In this document: in pieces, positions 33,603-41,255 of the stretch
Layout of the letters: each line of letters begins with the position of its first letter
How positions within the stretch are numbered: the first letter of the stretch is position 1
NCBI GenBank assembly: GCA_017547755.1
Contig: JAFYOX010000089.1
Coordinates: forward strand, 1-64,000
Length of the DNA: 64,000 nucleotides
Direction: 5' to 3'
Origin: Clostridia bacterium
Lineage (GTDB): Bacteria; Bacillota; Clostridia; Oscillospirales; CAG-272
Notes under the pieces: generated by a model
What the model saw: the letters and a program-made list of their open reading frames with translations, nothing else
The model's database searches: none
What the model was told of the DNA's origin: nothing
Made by a program: the position numbers and the translations under genes

Positions 33603-34115
33603 TTATTTCGATTTCGGCGTCAGGAGCAGAAAGGGCAGACCCGCTTCCGCCGTATTTCCGGCGGTCGTTACGGAAGTATACGCGTCCGTATTGGTGACGA
33701 TCACCGGTGTGACGATGTCGTAACCGGCATTCCGGATGCCGTCGAGATCCGCTTCGATCAGCACATCCCCAGCTTTTACACGGTCGCCGGCGGCTACCGG
33801 GATTTTGAAGTACTTTCCGTCCAGTTCCACGGTGTCAAGTCCCACGTGGATCAGCAGTTCCGCACCGCTGTCGGTGGTCATGGAAATTGCATGACAGGTG
33901 TGCGGCACCGCTTCGATAAGCGCATCCGCGGGAGCGGTGAATGTTCCGCATTCGGGAAGGATGGCGGCACCGCTGCCGAGGATGTGCTCGGAAAACGTTG
34001 GATCGCTGACCTCGCAAAGGGGAACGATGCGCCCGGAAACCGGTGCGCTGAGAGTGATCACCTCGTCGTGTGCGGCAGTATTTTTCCGCTGACGGATATT
34101 TCTTAACAGATTCAT
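33603..34115 (-). CDS. PTS glucose-type EIIA domain protein
   Basis: 170 residues, a complete EIIA-Glc fold. The phosphorylated histidine is H90 in LLIHVGLDTVEL and the partner is H75 in TCHAIS, the same numbering as E. coli Crr. It accepts phosphate from HPr and passes it to an EIIB domain or acts in signalling. No EIIB/EIIC gene is in the window, so it must serve a distant permease or be regulatory. I chose the start at 34115: a GGAGG site lies 7 bases upstream, whereas the ATG at 34121 is one base from it. It sits after the cysteine-tail gene, separated from it by a terminator. Confidence 0.92.
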   Translation of the reverse strand: MNLLRNIRQRKNTAAHDEVITLSAPVSGRIVPLCEVSDPTFSEHILGSGAAILPECGTFTAPADALIEAVPHTCHAISMTTDSGAELLIHVGLDTVELDGKYFKIPVAAGDRVKAGDVLIEADLDGIRNAGYDIVTPVIVTNTDAYTSVTTAGNTAEAGLPFLLLTPKSK

Positions 34116-34184
34116 GGGCATACCTCCGGTAAGTTGATCGGTATTCGGAGATAGGATTGCCGGAAATCACGCGGAATATCCGGG

Positions 34185-34221
34185 AAAAACAAAAAGCCCA
34201 CAGAATCTTGTTCTGTGAGCC
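34185..34221 (-). terminator. Terminator of the cysteine-tail gene
   Basis: Minus strand: GGCTCACAGAA, 5-base loop, TTCTGTGGGCT (two weak pairs), then TTTTTGTTTTT. It separates the gene at 34240 from the EIIA gene. Confidence 0.7.
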
Positions 34222-34239
34222 GTTTGGTTCGGGGGGAGA

Positions 34240-34791
34240 TTATTCAGCCTTGTCTTCTTCTGCGGTTTCTTCGCAGCAGCAGCAGGGTTCTTCCGCGGTT
34301 TCTTCACAGCAGCATTCGCAGGTGCATTCTTCCGCAGCTTCTTCGCAGCAGCATTCGCATTCGCAGTCACATTCAGCTTCGCATTCGCATTCACATTCGC
34401 AGCATTCGCAGGTTTCTTCTGCCGGAGCGGGCTTTTCGATCTTGGAGCCGCAGAAATTGCAGAATGCAAAGTCAGCGTTTACTTCGTTGCCGCAGTTTTC
34501 GCATACGATCACGTTGCGGAGAGCAGCGATTTCGGACTTGAAGTTAGCGATGTCAGCCTTGATCTTGTCAGCCTTCATGATGTTTGCAGCGATGTCGCTG
34601 GTAAAATCTTCGCCGGTGCGTTCTGCGGTGTAGAAGAGACGGCCGATTTCTTCGTAAACGGCGCCGAGTCTGGTTTCCGCATTCTTTATATTCATGGCCA
34701 GCTTTGCAATATTGGTAATTTCACCGGTCTTCTTGGCAGCCTTGGTTGCAGCGTCGGTAGCACCGCGCTTGATGTTGTTGAAAATGGTCAT
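34240..34791 (-). CDS. Zinc-ribbon protein with cysteine/glutamate-rich tail
   Basis: 183 residues. Residues 1-95 are helical (possible coiled coil, about 35-95). A zinc ribbon follows (C97, C100, C111, C114). Residues 128-173 are an extraordinary tail with 21 cysteines in 46 positions, alternating with glutamate (CECC, CECEC, CECCC, CCCC). Helical domain plus zinc ribbon is common in small clostridial proteins; the tail is not. The many thiols and acids could bind metal ions like a metallothionein, or act as a redox buffer. The coding DNA is a near-repeat of GAATGC/GAAGCT-type hexamers, so length may vary by slippage. Start 34791 follows AGAAAGGAT. Strong promoter at 34851. Function is unknown. 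Confidence 0.85.
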   Translation of the reverse strand: MTIFNNIKRGATDAATKAAKKTGEITNIAKLAMNIKNAETRLGAVYEEIGRLFYTAERTGEDFTSDIAANIMKADKIKADIANFKSEIAALRNVIVCENCGNEVNADFAFCNFCGSKIEKPAPAEETCECCECECECEAECDCECECCCEEAAEECTCECCCEETAEEPCCCCEETAEEDKAE

Positions 34792-34830
34792 TATGAACGA
34801 TATCCTTTCTAAGTAAGTGTTATGAAACAC

Positions 34831-34879
34831 ATATGTTTTTCAACATATTTATTATACTATGTTTTTTGTGCAAAGTCAA
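34831..34879 (-). promoter_or_regulatory. Promoter and leader palindrome of the cysteine-tail gene
   Basis: Minus strand: TTGACT (34874-34879), 17-base spacer, TATAAT (34851-34856). Just downstream lies the interrupted palindrome ATATGTTTTTCAACATAT (34831-34848, 7-bp arms), at the expected transcription start, a plausible operator. Its half-site TTCAACAT also occurs in the palindrome upstream of the flavodiiron gene. Confidence 0.7.
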
Positions 34880-34933
34880 ATTAAAATCGGATGAAAAAAT
34901 GATTAAAATGTAAACAATTCCATGGCGGAATAT

Positions 34934-34963
34934 GAATAAATTATGTGTGTGTCCTCCAAACTA
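34934..34963 (+). promoter_or_regulatory. Possible sigma-G (forespore) promoter of spoVAC
   Basis: GAATA (34934-34938), 18-base spacer, CAAACTA (34957-34963). From memory, the B. subtilis sigma-G consensus is gYATR-N18-cATWMTA; this matches with one mismatch in each box and the exact spacing. No sigma-A promoter with better boxes is visible before the gene. Confidence 0.45.
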
Positions 34964-35002
34964 ACGGACAAGTCACAAAAAATCGTAGCGGGAGAAGAAA
35001 GA

Positions 35003-35446
35003 ATGGACGCAAAAACCTACAAACGATATGCCGCCGCACGCGCGAAAAAATCACCGCTGGCGAAGGACTGCGCGAAAGCCTTTGTCACGGGAGGACTGAT
35101 CTGTACCGGCGGGCAGGGGCTTCTCAACCTGTATAAAACGCTCGGACTGGCGGAGCAGAGTGCCGGGATGATGGTCTCGGTCACGATCGTTTTCATCACG
35201 GCTCTGCTGACCGGGTTTGGCGTCTTCGATAAGATCGCCAAGCACGCCGGAGCCGGAACGGTGGTTCCGATCACGGGATTTGCCAATGCGGTGACTTCCG
35301 CCGCCATCGACAACAAAACGGAGGGTCTGATCCTCGGTGTGGGAAGCAAGATCTTCAGCATTGCCGGACCGGTCATCCTGTACGGCATTTCCGCCGGCGC
35401 GGTCTACGGCGTGATCTACTGGGCGCTGACGACGTTTATTCTGTAG
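35003..35446 (+). CDS. spoVAC: Stage V sporulation protein AC
   Basis: 147 residues, normal length. SpoVAC signatures: KKSPLAKDCAKAFVTGGLICTGGQ, then membrane segments with TALLTGFGVFDKIAKHAGAGTVVPITGFANAV and GLILGVGSKIFSIAGPVIL. SpoVA proteins form the channel that moves dipicolinic acid into and out of the spore core. SpoVAD and SpoVAE, which normally follow, are absent here; the next gene is convergent and its stop codon overlaps by 11 bases. Start 35003 follows GGAGAAGAAAGA. The upstream region carries a sigma-G-like promoter. It suggests a spore former, or a relic of one. Confidence 0.9.
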   Translation: MDAKTYKRYAAARAKKSPLAKDCAKAFVTGGLICTGGQGLLNLYKTLGLAEQSAGMMVSVTIVFITALLTGFGVFDKIAKHAGAGTVVPITGFANAVTSAAIDNKTEGLILGVGSKIFSIAGPVILYGISAGAVYGVIYWALTTFIL

Positions 35447-36044
35447 GATTTGTCCGTTTCGGGAGACCGTATAGAGTCAGATTCAGCACCAGCGTGTTCA
35501 TCGTCAGCGCGAGTGCGCTGTAGAAAACCGCCGCGGCAGATTCGAATACCACGCCGGATGCCAGAACGACCGCCGCATCCACCAGAAGAAAAATATACCC
35601 CACCTTTACGTCCGGGATCTTCCGCTGGATCAGATGCACCACGATGTCCGTGCCGCCGGTCGTTGCATGGTAGCGGAAGATCAGCCCCATGCCGATGCCG
35701 GTCAGGACGGCACCGGTGACTGCACAGAAATACGGATCGTCCCCGACCGGAGGATAGACGAAATGTTCGGCATACGAGATCATCGCGGAGGATACCGTTG
35801 TTGCCCAGACGGTCCCGAAGAAAAAGCGTCCGCCGAATACGACGGAACCGACGATCAGAAGGGGAAGATTCAGCAGAAAGATCACCGTTCCGCCGTCGAC
35901 CGCTGTCCAGAGATGCGTCACGATGACGGCGATTCCCGAGACTCCTCCGGCGGCAATGTCCGCAGGTTCCAGAAACAGGGCAAATCCGGCGGCGAACAGG
36001 GCGCATCCGAAGGTAATGCGTGCATAGCGTTTCAGAATTTCCAT
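35436..36044 (-). CDS. YitT family membrane protein lacking DUF2179
   Basis: 202 residues with five or six membrane segments. The N-terminal FGCALFAAGFALFLEPADIAAGGVSGIA and the GTVWATTVSSAM and TGGTDIVVHLIQRK motifs are those of the YitT (DUF161) domain. Usual members have about 280 residues because of a C-terminal DUF2179 domain; this one ends after the membrane part. Function of the family is not known. Start 36044 (ATG) aligns with relatives; a TTG at 36077 is in frame but has no ribosome site. The gene converges with spoVAC and is divergent from murI. Confidence 0.85.
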   Translation of the reverse strand: MEILKRYARITFGCALFAAGFALFLEPADIAAGGVSGIAVIVTHLWTAVDGGTVIFLLNLPLLIVGSVVFGGRFFFGTVWATTVSSAMISYAEHFVYPPVGDDPYFCAVTGAVLTGIGMGLIFRYHATTGGTDIVVHLIQRKIPDVKVGYIFLLVDAAVVLASGVVFESAAAVFYSALALTMNTLVLNLTLYGLPKRTNPTE

Positions 36045-36093
36045 GAGTATCCATCCGATGATTTGTTTGAAGTTCAATAAGTGGATTATGGAC

Positions 36094-36122
36094 TTGCATT
36101 TCGGGAACTATTCCATTATAAT
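36094..36122 (+). promoter_or_regulatory. Sigma-A promoter of murI
   Basis: TTGCAT (36094-36099), 17-base spacer, TATAAT (36117-36122). Confidence 0.75.
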
Positions 36123-36158
36123 AAAGGAAGATCCAAAATCCCCTCGGAGGAATTTCAA

Positions 36159-36938
36159 ATGAGCAAAGTCAGAATCGGATTTTTCGACTCCGGGATCGGC
36201 GGTATTTCCGTGCTGTCCTATGCACGCCGCCGTCTGCCCGGCGCCGATTACATATATTACGCCGACACCGATCATGTTCCCTACGGTACGAAATCGCCGG
36301 AAGATATCCTGCGCTATTCCGATGCCGCCGTCGGTTTTCTGGCGGAACAGGGCGTGTCCGCCGTGGTTGTCGCGTGCAATACGGCAACGAGTATGGCGAT
36401 CTCTTATCTGCGGGAGAAGTATCCGTTCCCGATCGTCGGGATGGAACCGGCGGTCAAGCCTGCCGCCGCCGCACATCCGGGCGCGAATATCCTTGTCTGC
36501 GCAACGCCCGTGACCATCGCGGGCAAAAAGCTCCACACTCTGATCGAGAACAATTATCCGTCCGAAGAACAGCCCGACCTTGTGGGGCTGCCGGGACTGG
36601 TCACGTTTGCGGAAAACGGCATTTTCGACTGTGAGACCGTCTGCGGCTATCTGGAGACCGTGATCGACCGGACGAAAAACTATGCTGCCGTTGTCCTCGG
36701 CTGTACGCATTTCGGTTATTTCCGCGACAGTTTCCGTGACCTTCTCGGCGACATCGACCTGATCGACGGTACCGAAGGAACGGTCAACCGGCTGATCTCG
36801 ATCCTTTCGCAGAACAGCATCGACGTGCCGGATGCGCAGGGAAGCACCGCTTTTTATCAGACCGGACGTCCCGTCACGGATCCGGCGGTGCTTGCGTATT
36901 ACGATCAGCTTCTGACCCGTTCGGAAATTCTGAAATAA
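36159..36938 (+). CDS. murI: Glutamate racemase
   Basis: 259 residues. Cofactor-independent racemase giving D-glutamate for peptidoglycan. The two catalytic cysteines sit in VVACNTATS and VLGCTHF; FFDSGIGGISVL (Asp10, Ser11) and DHVPYGTKSP are further family motifs. Start 36159 follows GGAGGAATTTCAA. It is probably monocistronic. The sequence after its stop (AATAATTTTTTGGGAAATTTTC) looks like a decayed gene-end hairpin repeat, since the expected complementary arm is absent. Confidence 0.95.
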   Translation: MSKVRIGFFDSGIGGISVLSYARRRLPGADYIYYADTDHVPYGTKSPEDILRYSDAAVGFLAEQGVSAVVVACNTATSMAISYLREKYPFPIVGMEPAVKPAAAAHPGANILVCATPVTIAGKKLHTLIENNYPSEEQPDLVGLPGLVTFAENGIFDCETVCGYLETVIDRTKNYAAVVLGCTHFGYFRDSFRDLLGDIDLIDGTEGTVNRLISILSQNSIDVPDAQGSTAFYQTGRPVTDPAVLAYYDQLLTRSEILK

Positions 36939-36965
36939 TTTTTTGGGAAATTTTCAGAAAAAGCA

Positions 36966-36989
36966 AACTTTTTTCGCTCCGTTTCCGTC
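36966..36989 (+). promoter_or_regulatory. Possible ECF-type autoregulatory promoter
   Basis: AAC (36966-36968), 17-base spacer, CGTC (36986-36989), the hallmarks of ECF sigma promoters, 37 bases before the sigma gene. ECF genes are commonly self-regulated. Confidence 0.4.
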
Positions 36990-37026
36990 TGTATAGGTGT
37001 AACCGGTCAGAATGAGGCAAACGAAC

Positions 37027-38322
37027 ATGACACATACGGAACTTGAAACCCATCTCACGGAGAATTACGCCGCGCTGGAGCGGTATATAAAATTCCGCAT
37101 TTCCGACAAGGATCTTGCGGACGATCTGGTGCAGGACATCTGTCTGACCGTCCTGACGCACGGAGAGAGCCTGCGTCAGCCGGAATCCTTCCGGCCGTGG
37201 CTGTACCGGATCGCACGGAACCGGCTGAACGACGTTTACCGCAGTCCGGAGCGTGAGCGCGAGATCCGGACGGACCGCATGGACAGCTTTGTCAGCCGCC
37301 GCGCGGATGCGTTCGTGCATCACGACGCCGTTTCGGAAACGCTCGCACGGCTTGGTGACGGCGACCGACGTCTGCTGATGCTGTGCTATATGTCGGATAT
37401 CACGCAGAAAGAAGCGGCGGAACAGCTCGGTATCCCGCTCGGAACGCTCAAGACCCGGCTGACCGCCGCAAAAAAACGCTTCCGTGAACGGTATCCGTAT
37501 ACGAAAGAAATGGAGAGAACGACAATGAAAAAGAGGATCTTCCCCGAAATCATGCCCGAATACACGATCACACAGCGCCCGGACGCACCGTTTGAGGTCG
37601 TCCACGAAGCCATCATCGGCTGGGGTATCGTACCGCGGCTCGGCGAAAAATGCGCGTGGGCGGCGTACGATTTTCCGGAAAAGAAGCTGACCGAGACGAT
37701 GCATCTGGAAGTTACCGGCCGTGCCGAAGTCCACGGCATCGAAGGCGTGGAAATAAAAACGGTGGAATCCGGCTGGAATTCGTCCGACAATCTTGTCTTT
37801 GCGATGGAAGAAACCGAACGCTGGTTCATCGCACAGCTTACCGATACCCACTGCCGTCTGCTTGCCGAAAGCCACATCGAAGACGGCGTGAAGAAGTGCT
37901 ATACCTTCCTCGACGGCGCTTCGTTCCTCGACAACTGGGGATTCGGTGAGGACAACTGCGGCTTTGAAACGCATCTCCGTCCGCACGGATGGATCACGAA
38001 AGACGGGGAGAGGGTCACGGTGGTACCGGAGCCGCAGGTCATCGATATCTGCGGACGGTTTGACGTGACGATCGCAGGAAAGATGTACGATACCATCTGT
38101 CTGATGGATGTGGAATCCTACGACACCAAGGTGCTTACCGAAACGTACATTGACCGCGAAGGACGCATCGTCCTCTGGCGGCGGTTCAACCGGAACGACT
38201 GGGGACAGAAGCGCATCGGTCAGCTCTGGACAGAGCGCTTCCCGGAAAACGAACACCTGACCGTGAACGGCGAGATCTACGTCCACTGGTACGACTGCAT
38301 CTACGACTGGATCCTGAAATAA
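37027..38322 (+). CDS. ECF-type sigma factor fused to an unknown C-terminal domain
   Basis: 431 residues. Residues about 10-75 are sigma region 2 (DKDLADDLVQDICLTVL, FRPWLYRIARNRLNDVYR) and about 95-155 region 4 (LLMLCYMSDITQKEAAEQLGIPLGTLKTRL). A normal ECF factor ends here. About 265 further residues form a soluble, mostly beta domain (WGIVPRLGEKCAWAAYDF, HLEVTGRAEVHGIEGVEI, RRFNRNDWGQKRIGQLWTERFP) that I cannot name; it could sense a ligand or regulate the sigma factor in place of an anti-sigma factor, none of which is encoded nearby. Start 37027 has GAGG 8 bases upstream; 37012 is an alternative. Confidence 0.85.
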   Translation: MTHTELETHLTENYAALERYIKFRISDKDLADDLVQDICLTVLTHGESLRQPESFRPWLYRIARNRLNDVYRSPEREREIRTDRMDSFVSRRADAFVHHDAVSETLARLGDGDRRLLMLCYMSDITQKEAAEQLGIPLGTLKTRLTAAKKRFRERYPYTKEMERTTMKKRIFPEIMPEYTITQRPDAPFEVVHEAIIGWGIVPRLGEKCAWAAYDFPEKKLTETMHLEVTGRAEVHGIEGVEIKTVESGWNSSDNLVFAMEETERWFIAQLTDTHCRLLAESHIEDGVKKCYTFLDGASFLDNWGFGEDNCGFETHLRPHGWITKDGERVTVVPEPQVIDICGRFDVTIAGKMYDTICLMDVESYDTKVLTETYIDREGRIVLWRRFNRNDWGQKRIGQLWTERFPENEHLTVNGEIYVHWYDCIYDWILK

Positions 38323-38327
38323 AGAAA

Positions 38328-38355
38328 GAAAAACCACCGGCGACGGTGGTTTTCT
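38328..38355. terminator. Bidirectional terminator between sigma and HTH genes
   Basis: AAAACCACCG, 4-base loop, CGGTGGTTTT (38330-38353), T-rich on both strands; it serves both convergent genes. Confidence 0.85.
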
Positions 38356-38360
38356 GTATA

Positions 38361-39359
38361 TCACGGGCAGGTGCGGTACGCATCCAGTCCGAATTTTGTG
38401 AAGTATTCGCGAAACGGTTCCAGAAATTCTTCGCGTTCTTCCTCAAAATCTTCGTCCCAAGCGTGCGACAGGATGAAATATGCACGGTCAAACGCCGCAT
38501 CCGCTTCCGCAGTACGTCCGAGACGGTACAGCGATGCCGCGATCCCGAGCTGATTGTACCAGTGGTGGGTCTGCATTCCGCCCCATAAATACGAATCGTA
38601 CCGGATCTCGCTGCTTTTCATGAACATTTCGATCACCTGTACGGCTTCGCCGAAATGCCGCAGAGCAAATTCGTAATTTCCGGTTTCAAAATATCCCTCG
38701 CCGGTATGGCTGCAGGCGGCGTACAGGTCTTCGATCCGTTCGTTCCGCAGAGGAAGTGCGGCGTCAAGGCGATCCTGTCCGTGCAGACGGAAGGCACGGC
38801 TTTCATACGACCATTCCGGACGGTCGGGCAGGGTAAGGAGTACTTCCTTTGCTTCGTCATACCGTCCTTTTTTCAGAAGAAAACTTGCGAGATCGTCCTT
38901 TGCGTCGCATACGGTCAGAAAATCCTCCGACGTTTCGATCAGATTCCGGGCAAGTGCGATCCCTTCGTCGATCCGGTCGGTGCGTCCGAAATTCCGCATA
39001 TGGCATTCGTACAGATTGAGCAGGGTATGCCGGAGTTCATCGTCGGACGGATAATCCTCCAGCGCATTTTTCAGAATGGATTCGCAGGCGTCGAAATCGT
39101 TCCAGAAGAGACGGCGGGTCTGTGAGAAGATTTCCTCCAGTTTCTTCTTTTTTCCGGCGGGTTCGTAGCCGAACAGGGTATCGAGACTGACTTCGAAAAA
39201 TTCGGCGAGAACGGGGATCAGGGTCATATCGGGAAAAGTCTCGGCGGTCTCCCATTTTGAAACGGTTTTCGGAGAGATGTTCAGCACTGCGGCAAGCTGT
39301 TCCTGCGTGAGTCCTTTTTTCTTCCGCAGGATGCGGATGGTTTTTGCGAGACAGATCAT
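38361..39359 (-). CDS. XRE-family HTH regulator with TPR-like domain
   Basis: 332 residues. Residues about 5-60 are a helix-turn-helix (IRILRKKKGLTQEQLAAVLNISPKTVSKWETAETFPDM is the region). The rest is all-helical with TPR-like pairs (for example DDELRHTLLNLYECHM, YDEAKEVLLTLPDRP, TGNYEFALRHFGEAV). This architecture recalls peptide-sensing or stress regulators of Firmicutes (Rgg/PlcR type), though no peptide gene is visible nearby. Promoter at 39389-39417. Targets are unknown; it lies between the sigma fusion gene and gdhA. Confidence 0.85.
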   Translation of the reverse strand: MICLAKTIRILRKKKGLTQEQLAAVLNISPKTVSKWETAETFPDMTLIPVLAEFFEVSLDTLFGYEPAGKKKKLEEIFSQTRRLFWNDFDACESILKNALEDYPSDDELRHTLLNLYECHMRNFGRTDRIDEGIALARNLIETSEDFLTVCDAKDDLASFLLKKGRYDEAKEVLLTLPDRPEWSYESRAFRLHGQDRLDAALPLRNERIEDLYAACSHTGEGYFETGNYEFALRHFGEAVQVIEMFMKSSEIRYDSYLWGGMQTHHWYNQLGIAASLYRLGRTAEADAAFDRAYFILSHAWDEDFEEEREEFLEPFREYFTKFGLDAYRTCP

Positions 39360-39388
39360 GATTGCTTCTCCTTTCGGGTTCTGTCTTT

Positions 39389-39417
39389 ATTGTAACGGAT
39401 GAGCGTCCGGGATGCAA
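39389..39417 (-). promoter_or_regulatory. Sigma-A promoter of HTH-TPR gene
   Basis: Minus strand: TTGCAT (39412-39417), 17-base spacer, TACAAT (39389-39394), 29 bases before the start. Confidence 0.7.
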
Positions 39418-39591
39418 CACCGCCGTACGGGAAAAAATCCGAAAAATAAGAGATATTTCCCCGGTTTTCCCGGAAACCGGAAGCACGGAGACGCTGTTAT
39501 GGTTGCAGAAACTCACGGAATTTATGAAAAACGCATAAAATAAATATGGTACAATGACGTCATTTCGGTAATAATTTTCTTGTGTCAAATC

Positions 39592-39620
39592 TTGAAAAAA
39601 TTTCTCGGACGGTGTATAAT
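39592..39620 (+). promoter_or_regulatory. Sigma-A promoter of gdhA
   Basis: TTGAAA (39592-39597), 17-base spacer, TATAAT (39615-39620), giving a leader of about 70 bases. The gap 39360-39696 holds only this promoter, that of the HTH gene and AT-rich sequence; I see no gene or riboswitch in it. Confidence 0.8.
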
Positions 39621-39696
39621 TATACCGTTAATCACAAAAACCAGATCAATGGTGCGTGAAATTTATTAATTATTACTTAATGGAGGTATGTATAAA

Positions 39697-41052
39697 ATGG
39701 CATTAAAGAATCCTTATCTCATTAGTGTTTATGAAAATACATGCAAGAGAAATCCCGGTGAACCGGAATTCCTTCAGACCGTCGAAGAAGTATTCGAATC
39801 CCTCGAACCCGTTGTTGAAAAGCGCCCCGACTACGTAAAGGCCGGCATTTTCGAACGTATGGTTGAACCGGAACGCATGATCTCCTTCCGTGTAAGCTGG
39901 GTAGACGACGCAGGCAACGTACAGGTTAACCGCGGTTACCGCGTACAGTTCAACTCCGCGATCGGCCCGTACAAGGGTGGTCTCCGCTTCCATCCGTCCG
40001 TAAACGCTTCCATCATGAAGTTCCTCGGCTTCGAACAGACCTTCAAGAACTCTCTCACCGGTCTCCCGATGGGCGGTGGTAAGGGTGGTTCCGACTTCAA
40101 TCCCGCAGGCAAGTCCGACAACGAAATCATGCGCTTCTGCCAGAGCTTCATGACCGAACTCGCAAAGCACATCGGTCCCGACACCGACGTTCCGGCAGGC
40201 GACATCGGCGTTGGCGCACGTGAAGTCGGTTATCTCTTCGGTCAGTACAAGAGACTCCGCAACGAATTCACCGGCGTTCTCACCGGTAAGGGCTTCTCCT
40301 ACGGCGGTTCCAGAATCCGTCCCGAAGCTACCGGCTACGGCGCAGTATATTATGTAGAAAACCTTCTCGCTACCTACGGCGAAAAGATCGAAGGCAAGAC
40401 CTTCGCAGTATCCGGCTTCGGCAACGTAGCATGGGGTACCGTTCAGAAGCTGACCGAACTCGGCGGTAAGGTTGTTACCATCTCCGGTCCCGACGGTTAC
40501 ATCTACGACAAGGACGGCGTAAACACTCCCGAAAAGATCGCGTTCATGCTCGAAATGCGTTCCTCCAACCGCAACCGCGTTGAAGACTATGCTGACAAGT
40601 TCGGCGTACCGTTCTTCAAGGGCGAAAAGCCGTGGGGAGAAAAGGTTGACGTTATCATGCCGTGCGCTACCCAGAACGAAGTCAACATCGACGACGCGAA
40701 GAAGATGGTTGCAAACGGTCTGAAGTACTACGTTGAAGTATCCAACATGCCCACCACCAACGAAGCAGTTGCATACCTCAAGGCAAACGGCGTTATCGTT
40801 GCTCCTTCCAAGGCAGTCAATGCCGGCGGCGTAGCAGTTTCCGGTCTCGAAATGAGCCAGAACTCCATGCGTTACAGCTGGTCCTCCGAAGAAGTTGACG
40901 CGAAGCTCCATGACATCATGAAGAGCATCTACGACAACTCCGTTGCAGCCGCTAAGGAATACGGTATGGAAGGCGACCTCGTTGCAGGTGCCAACATCGC
41001 CGGCTTCCTCAAGGTAGCAGACGCTATGCTCGCTCAGGGTATTGCATATTAA
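39697..41052 (+). CDS. gdhA: NADP-type glutamate dehydrogenase
   Basis: 451 residues, the hexameric class of about 450. It joins ammonia and 2-oxoglutarate to form glutamate, the main ammonia entry in many gut anaerobes. Substrate-binding motifs NSAIGPYKGGLRFHPSV and GLPMGGGKGGSDF, the catalytic Asp in DTDVPAGDIGVGAREVGYL and the Rossmann turn SGFGNVAWG are present. Start 39697 is 10 bases from GGAGG; the ATG at 39688 is too close. Strong codon bias like glyQS. Own promoter and gene-end hairpin, so a single-gene transcript. Confidence 0.96.
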   Translation: MALKNPYLISVYENTCKRNPGEPEFLQTVEEVFESLEPVVEKRPDYVKAGIFERMVEPERMISFRVSWVDDAGNVQVNRGYRVQFNSAIGPYKGGLRFHPSVNASIMKFLGFEQTFKNSLTGLPMGGGKGGSDFNPAGKSDNEIMRFCQSFMTELAKHIGPDTDVPAGDIGVGAREVGYLFGQYKRLRNEFTGVLTGKGFSYGGSRIRPEATGYGAVYYVENLLATYGEKIEGKTFAVSGFGNVAWGTVQKLTELGGKVVTISGPDGYIYDKDGVNTPEKIAFMLEMRSSNRNRVEDYADKFGVPFFKGEKPWGEKVDVIMPCATQNEVNIDDAKKMVANGLKYYVEVSNMPTTNEAVAYLKANGVIVAPSKAVNAGGVAVSGLEMSQNSMRYSWSSEEVDAKLHDIMKSIYDNSVAAAKEYGMEGDLVAGANIAGFLKVADAMLAQGIAY

Positions 41053-41067
41053 TTGAACATAATTTTT

Positions 41068-41101
41068 GCGGGGAAAACCTTTCCGGAGGCTTTCCCCGCA
41101 T
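41068..41101 (+). terminator. Gene-end hairpin repeat, copy 7 (after gdhA)
   Basis: 14-bp arms (41068-41081, 41088-41101) with one mismatch, TGCGGGGAAA...TTTCCCCGCA, preceded by AATTTT as in other copies and followed by CTTTTT. Confidence 0.75.
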
Positions 41102-41255
41102 CTTTTTCGTCGGGTGGTTATTTATACACGGATCCGGCAGATTATACGCGGCATATTCATGAGCGGTCCTCCTGTGCGGAAAAAGTCGGCGGAAGGCTTC
41201 CGAATATGTTTCAGACCCTTGTATTTTCCGGGATTTTATGCTATCATTGTTTCAG

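Noticed and set aside
34243-34440. CRISPR-like or tandem repeat array
   Set aside because: The repetition is in-frame low-complexity coding sequence for the cysteine tail, with no spacers.
36939-36985. Eighth gene-end hairpin after murI
   Set aside because: The 5' part resembles the family, but the complementary arm is missing, so at most it is a decayed copy.
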